NCBI GenBank assembly: GCA_018127085.1
Contig: CM030730.1
Coordinates: forward strand, 1 to 17,500
Length of the DNA: 17,500 bases
Source of the DNA: Pneumocystis sp. 'macacae'
Lineage: Eukaryota; Ascomycota; Pneumocystomycetes; Pneumocystales; Pneumocystaceae
Direction of reading: 5' to 3'
Shown: in pieces, positions 15,703-17,500 of the stretch
Layout: every line of letters begins with the position of its first letter
How positions within the stretch are numbered: position 1 is the stretch's first letter
Made by a program: the position numbers and the translations under genes
The notes under the pieces: model-generated
Seen by the model: only the letters and a program-made list of their open reading frames with translations
The model's database searches: none
Told to the model about the DNA's origin: nothing

Positions 15703-17500
15703 CTAAGTGATTATCCACATGCCTAGTACTATTGCTGTAATTTCCAAAATTAACTCTATTCTCTGTAATCCTCTTGATTTGATTGCAACGCCTATTATAC
15801 GTGTATCATAAGATGATGTCGGTCCAGGTTTTGGCAAGTATTTAGTTGTTGGTTTAGGTTTTGGCAAACATGTAGCTGATGGTTTTGGCGACTCTGTTGG
15901 TGATTCTGGTGTTGGTTCTGGCAATTCTGGTGCTGGTGCTGGTGCTGGTGGTGGTGCTGGTGGTGACTCTGTTGGTGACTCCGGTGTTGGTGGCAGTGGT
16001 GGCGGTGATTCTGGTTCTGGTTTTGTTGGAGGTTCAGGTAGCGGTGGTGGTGGTGATTCTGGTTCTGGTTTCGTTGGTGACTCTGGTGCTGGCATAGATG
16101 GTTCCGGTTTTGGTTGCGGTGACTCTGTTGGTGATTCCGGTGTTGGTTCTGGCAATTCTGGTGCTGGTGCTGGTGCTGGTGCTGGTGCTGGTGCTGGTGC
16201 TGGTGCTGGTGCTGGTGCTGGTGCTGGTGGTGACTCTGTTGGTGATTCCGGTGTTGGTGGCAATGGTGGCGGTGATTCTGGTTCTGGTTTTGTTGGAGGT
16301 TCAGGTAGCGGTGGTGGTGGCGGTGACTCTGGTTCTGGTAGTTGTTCTGGCGGTAATTCCGGTGTTGGTGGTTTTGGTACTGGTCTTGGTAATGATTCTG
16401 CTGGTGGTTGTAAATTGCTGCATGTTTGAATGAAATTATTACATATATTAGTAATTTTTCCAATGATTTTAATACAAATAGATTTTGCATGGGAGCATAT
16501 AGCTAATAATTCATTGCATTTGACAGCAAGTTTAGAATTAGTCTTATTAGTTGAAAACTCAAGAATTTTTAATATGAACTCACGACATCCTGTAGCTATT
16601 TTCTCCTCTAATTCTTTGCATGTATTAGAAATGTTGCTGCATAATGTAAATGTTTCTTGTTCTTTTTGATTGTTACCGCATTTTGTTTTTAATTTTTGTG
16701 TACATATAATATGATTAAATTCCTTATCTTTAAAATCTTCATATAAATCATCAAATTCTTTTTTCTCATTTAAGAGATGAGTGCATTTAACTTTGATTTT
16801 TATACATATATTACCTAACGATCCATAACAATTTTTTTCAAGCATTTTACAATTATCAGATAAGTAAGTACAATGATTATGCTTAATTGAACCTTCAGTT
16901 GTTTCTGAAAATCCGTAATAGGATAAATATCGTAAAAACCGTGTACAATGCTGTGAAACACGATGTATCATTTTATCACACGCTTTTTCTTTATTTGTAC
17001 ATATATGAGTAGTTATAACGTTCTTTTCAGAACAATATTTAGTGAGATAATTTATACATTTATCTTTATTTTCTAAATAACTATTATTTTTTTTAAGTAT
17101 TTCATTCTCATATTCAAGTAGGGTTGGTATTTCAGAACATTTTTCGTTAAGAGTAGAACATAATTGTGTTGTAGCTGAGTGATATGAGCCTAATGTAGTA
17201 CATTTTTCCTTTAGTTGTTTACAAAGATCAAGTGTAAGTGTTCCCTTATTTTGAGTTATTTGAGTTTCTAATGTTTTACGCTTTTCATCAATATATTTTG
17301 TTAGATTCTTACATGCTTCATTTGGACGTAGACATTTGTATAGTGCATAATAATTGTGATACATATAAGAACGGCATCGAGCTAAAAGAGCTTTTTGACA
17401 ATTCTCTTGAATTTGAGTATTTGAAACAGTAGAAGATAATTCATTTATTCGAAATTTCCCGTTTAATTTGGTTATTAAATCTATAGTAATCGATTCTTCC
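15703..17500 (-). CDS. msg: Msg-related surface protein with Pro-rich stalk (5' end beyond window)
   Basis: The frame stays open to the right edge: 45 further codons precede the methionine at 17364, giving 598 visible residues. The visible start EESITIDLITKLN...ENCQKALLARC matches the first Cys module of the other Msg proteins (EEILLALIVK...KCKESLEKYC). Probably only a short leader, with introns, is missing. Residues about 1-362 are Cys-rich with Msg-like C-x-x-L spacing and sequons near 65, 138, 289 and 318. Residues about 363-560 form a Pro-rich stalk of PEPESPPP, PTPESPTESP and PAPAPA repeats. A hydrophobic tail follows (IELILEITAIVLGMW), suggesting a GPI signal. At roughly 600-660 residues it is much shorter than the ~1000-residue families, as in the shorter Pneumocystis msg families. 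It shares neither the Ser/Thr stretch nor the TRKCxPTKC tail. I cannot assign the family number. Confidence 0.8.
   Translation of the reverse strand, partial: EESITIDLITKLNGKFRINELSSTVSNTQIQENCQKALLARCRSYMYHNYYALYKCLRPNEACKNLTKYIDEKRKTLETQITQNKGTLTLDLCKQLKEKCTTLGSYHSATTQLCSTLNEKCSEIPTLLEYENEILKKNNSYLENKDKCINYLTKYCSEKNVITTHICTNKEKACDKMIHRVSQHCTRFLRYLSYYGFSETTEGSIKHNHCTYLSDNCKMLEKNCYGSLGNICIKIKVKCTHLLNEKKEFDDLYEDFKDKEFNHIICTQKLKTKCGNNQKEQETFTLCSNISNTCKELEEKIATGCREFILKILEFSTNKTNSKLAVKCNELLAICSHAKSICIKIIGKITNICNNFIQTCSNLQPPAESLPRPVPKPPTPELPPEQLPEPESPPPPPLPEPPTKPEPESPPPLPPTPESPTESPPAPAPAPAPAPAPAPAPAPAPAPELPEPTPESPTESPQPKPEPSMPAPESPTKPEPESPPPPLPEPPTKPEPESPPPLPPTPESPTESPPAPPPAPAPAPELPEPTPESPTESPKPSATCLPKPKPTTKYLPKPGPTSSYDTRIIGVAIKSRGLQRIELILEITAIVLGMWIIT
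15819..16415 (-). repeat. Pro/Glu/Ala repeat-coding region
   Basis: This is nested repeat DNA coding for the stalk. A block coding LPEPPTKPEPESPPP, then PTPESPTESPPAP, then ELPEPTPESPTESP occurs at about 16117-16308 and again at about 15886-16041. The copies differ mainly in the number of Pro-Ala units. The bases repeat nearly as well as the residues, so the duplication is recent or homogenised. The plus strand reads as GGTGCT, GGTTCT and GGTGGT runs. Confidence 0.85.
16160..16225 (-). repeat. Hexanucleotide tandem repeat, 11 perfect units
   Basis: GGTGCT on the plus strand (AGCACC on the minus, coding alternating Pro-Ala) is repeated eleven times without interruption. The equivalent site in the other stalk copy (about 15930-15960) has only a few units with a GGTGGT interruption. 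Unit gain or loss stays in frame, so stalk length can change by two residues per unit. Confidence 0.9.

Noticed and set aside
15795..16490. 231-codon minus-strand frame of His/Gln/Asn repeats, and plus-strand Val/Leu repeat frames
   Set aside because: These are out-of-frame shadows of the Pro-rich stalk repeats of the msg on the minus strand. The Msg frame has the Cys modules and hydrophobic tail.

Overview
The window looks like a subtelomere of a Pneumocystis fungus (Taphrinomycotina), most probably P. jirovecii or a close primate-infecting relative. Three features point there. All three genes encode Cys-rich, Lys/Glu-rich major surface glycoproteins (Msg) with repeated C-x(n)-L-x(n)-C modules. 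One copy starts with the conserved recombination junction element (CRJE) reading (V)ARAVKRQ. A second copy has tiny AT-rich introns and a Kex-type KR leader. The species call is inference from the CRJE; the genus call is strong.

Layout, left to right. 1-6130: non-coding, strongly pyrimidine-biased satellite DNA. It is built from ~155-bp A-tract monomers and, between about 2660 and 5660, from ~740-bp higher-order units that each add a C-rich block full of GTGCAC. 6130-6545: a small G+C-richer junction with a ~90-bp tandem duplication and a cluster of ACGCGT-type sites. 6598-9606 (minus): a full-length family-I-type msg donor gene with no ATG and no signal peptide. 9607-10642: AT-rich spacer ending in a 36-bp minisatellite against the next stop codon. 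10643-13896 (minus): a complete msg of a different family, reconstructed here as three exons (1050 aa) with its own signal peptide, KR site and two micro-introns (43 and 58 nt). 13897-15702: very AT-rich spacer with that gene's promoter and a possible decayed msg leader near 14770-14900. 15703-17500 (minus, 5' end off the window): a shorter msg-like protein with a long Pro-rich, PA/PE repeat stalk before a hydrophobic C-terminus.

How the parts work together. All genes point left. The left flank is satellite with degenerate CTAACCC-like text, so the telomere is probably off the left edge, with the family-I gene telomere-most and the self-standing families centromere-side. By established knowledge of Pneumocystis, family-I msg genes are silent donors, expressed only after recombination at the CRJE downstream of the single UCS expression site. 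The other families carry their own promoters and leaders. The window therefore shows both expression modes side by side, plus a satellite whose architecture I do not recognise as described.
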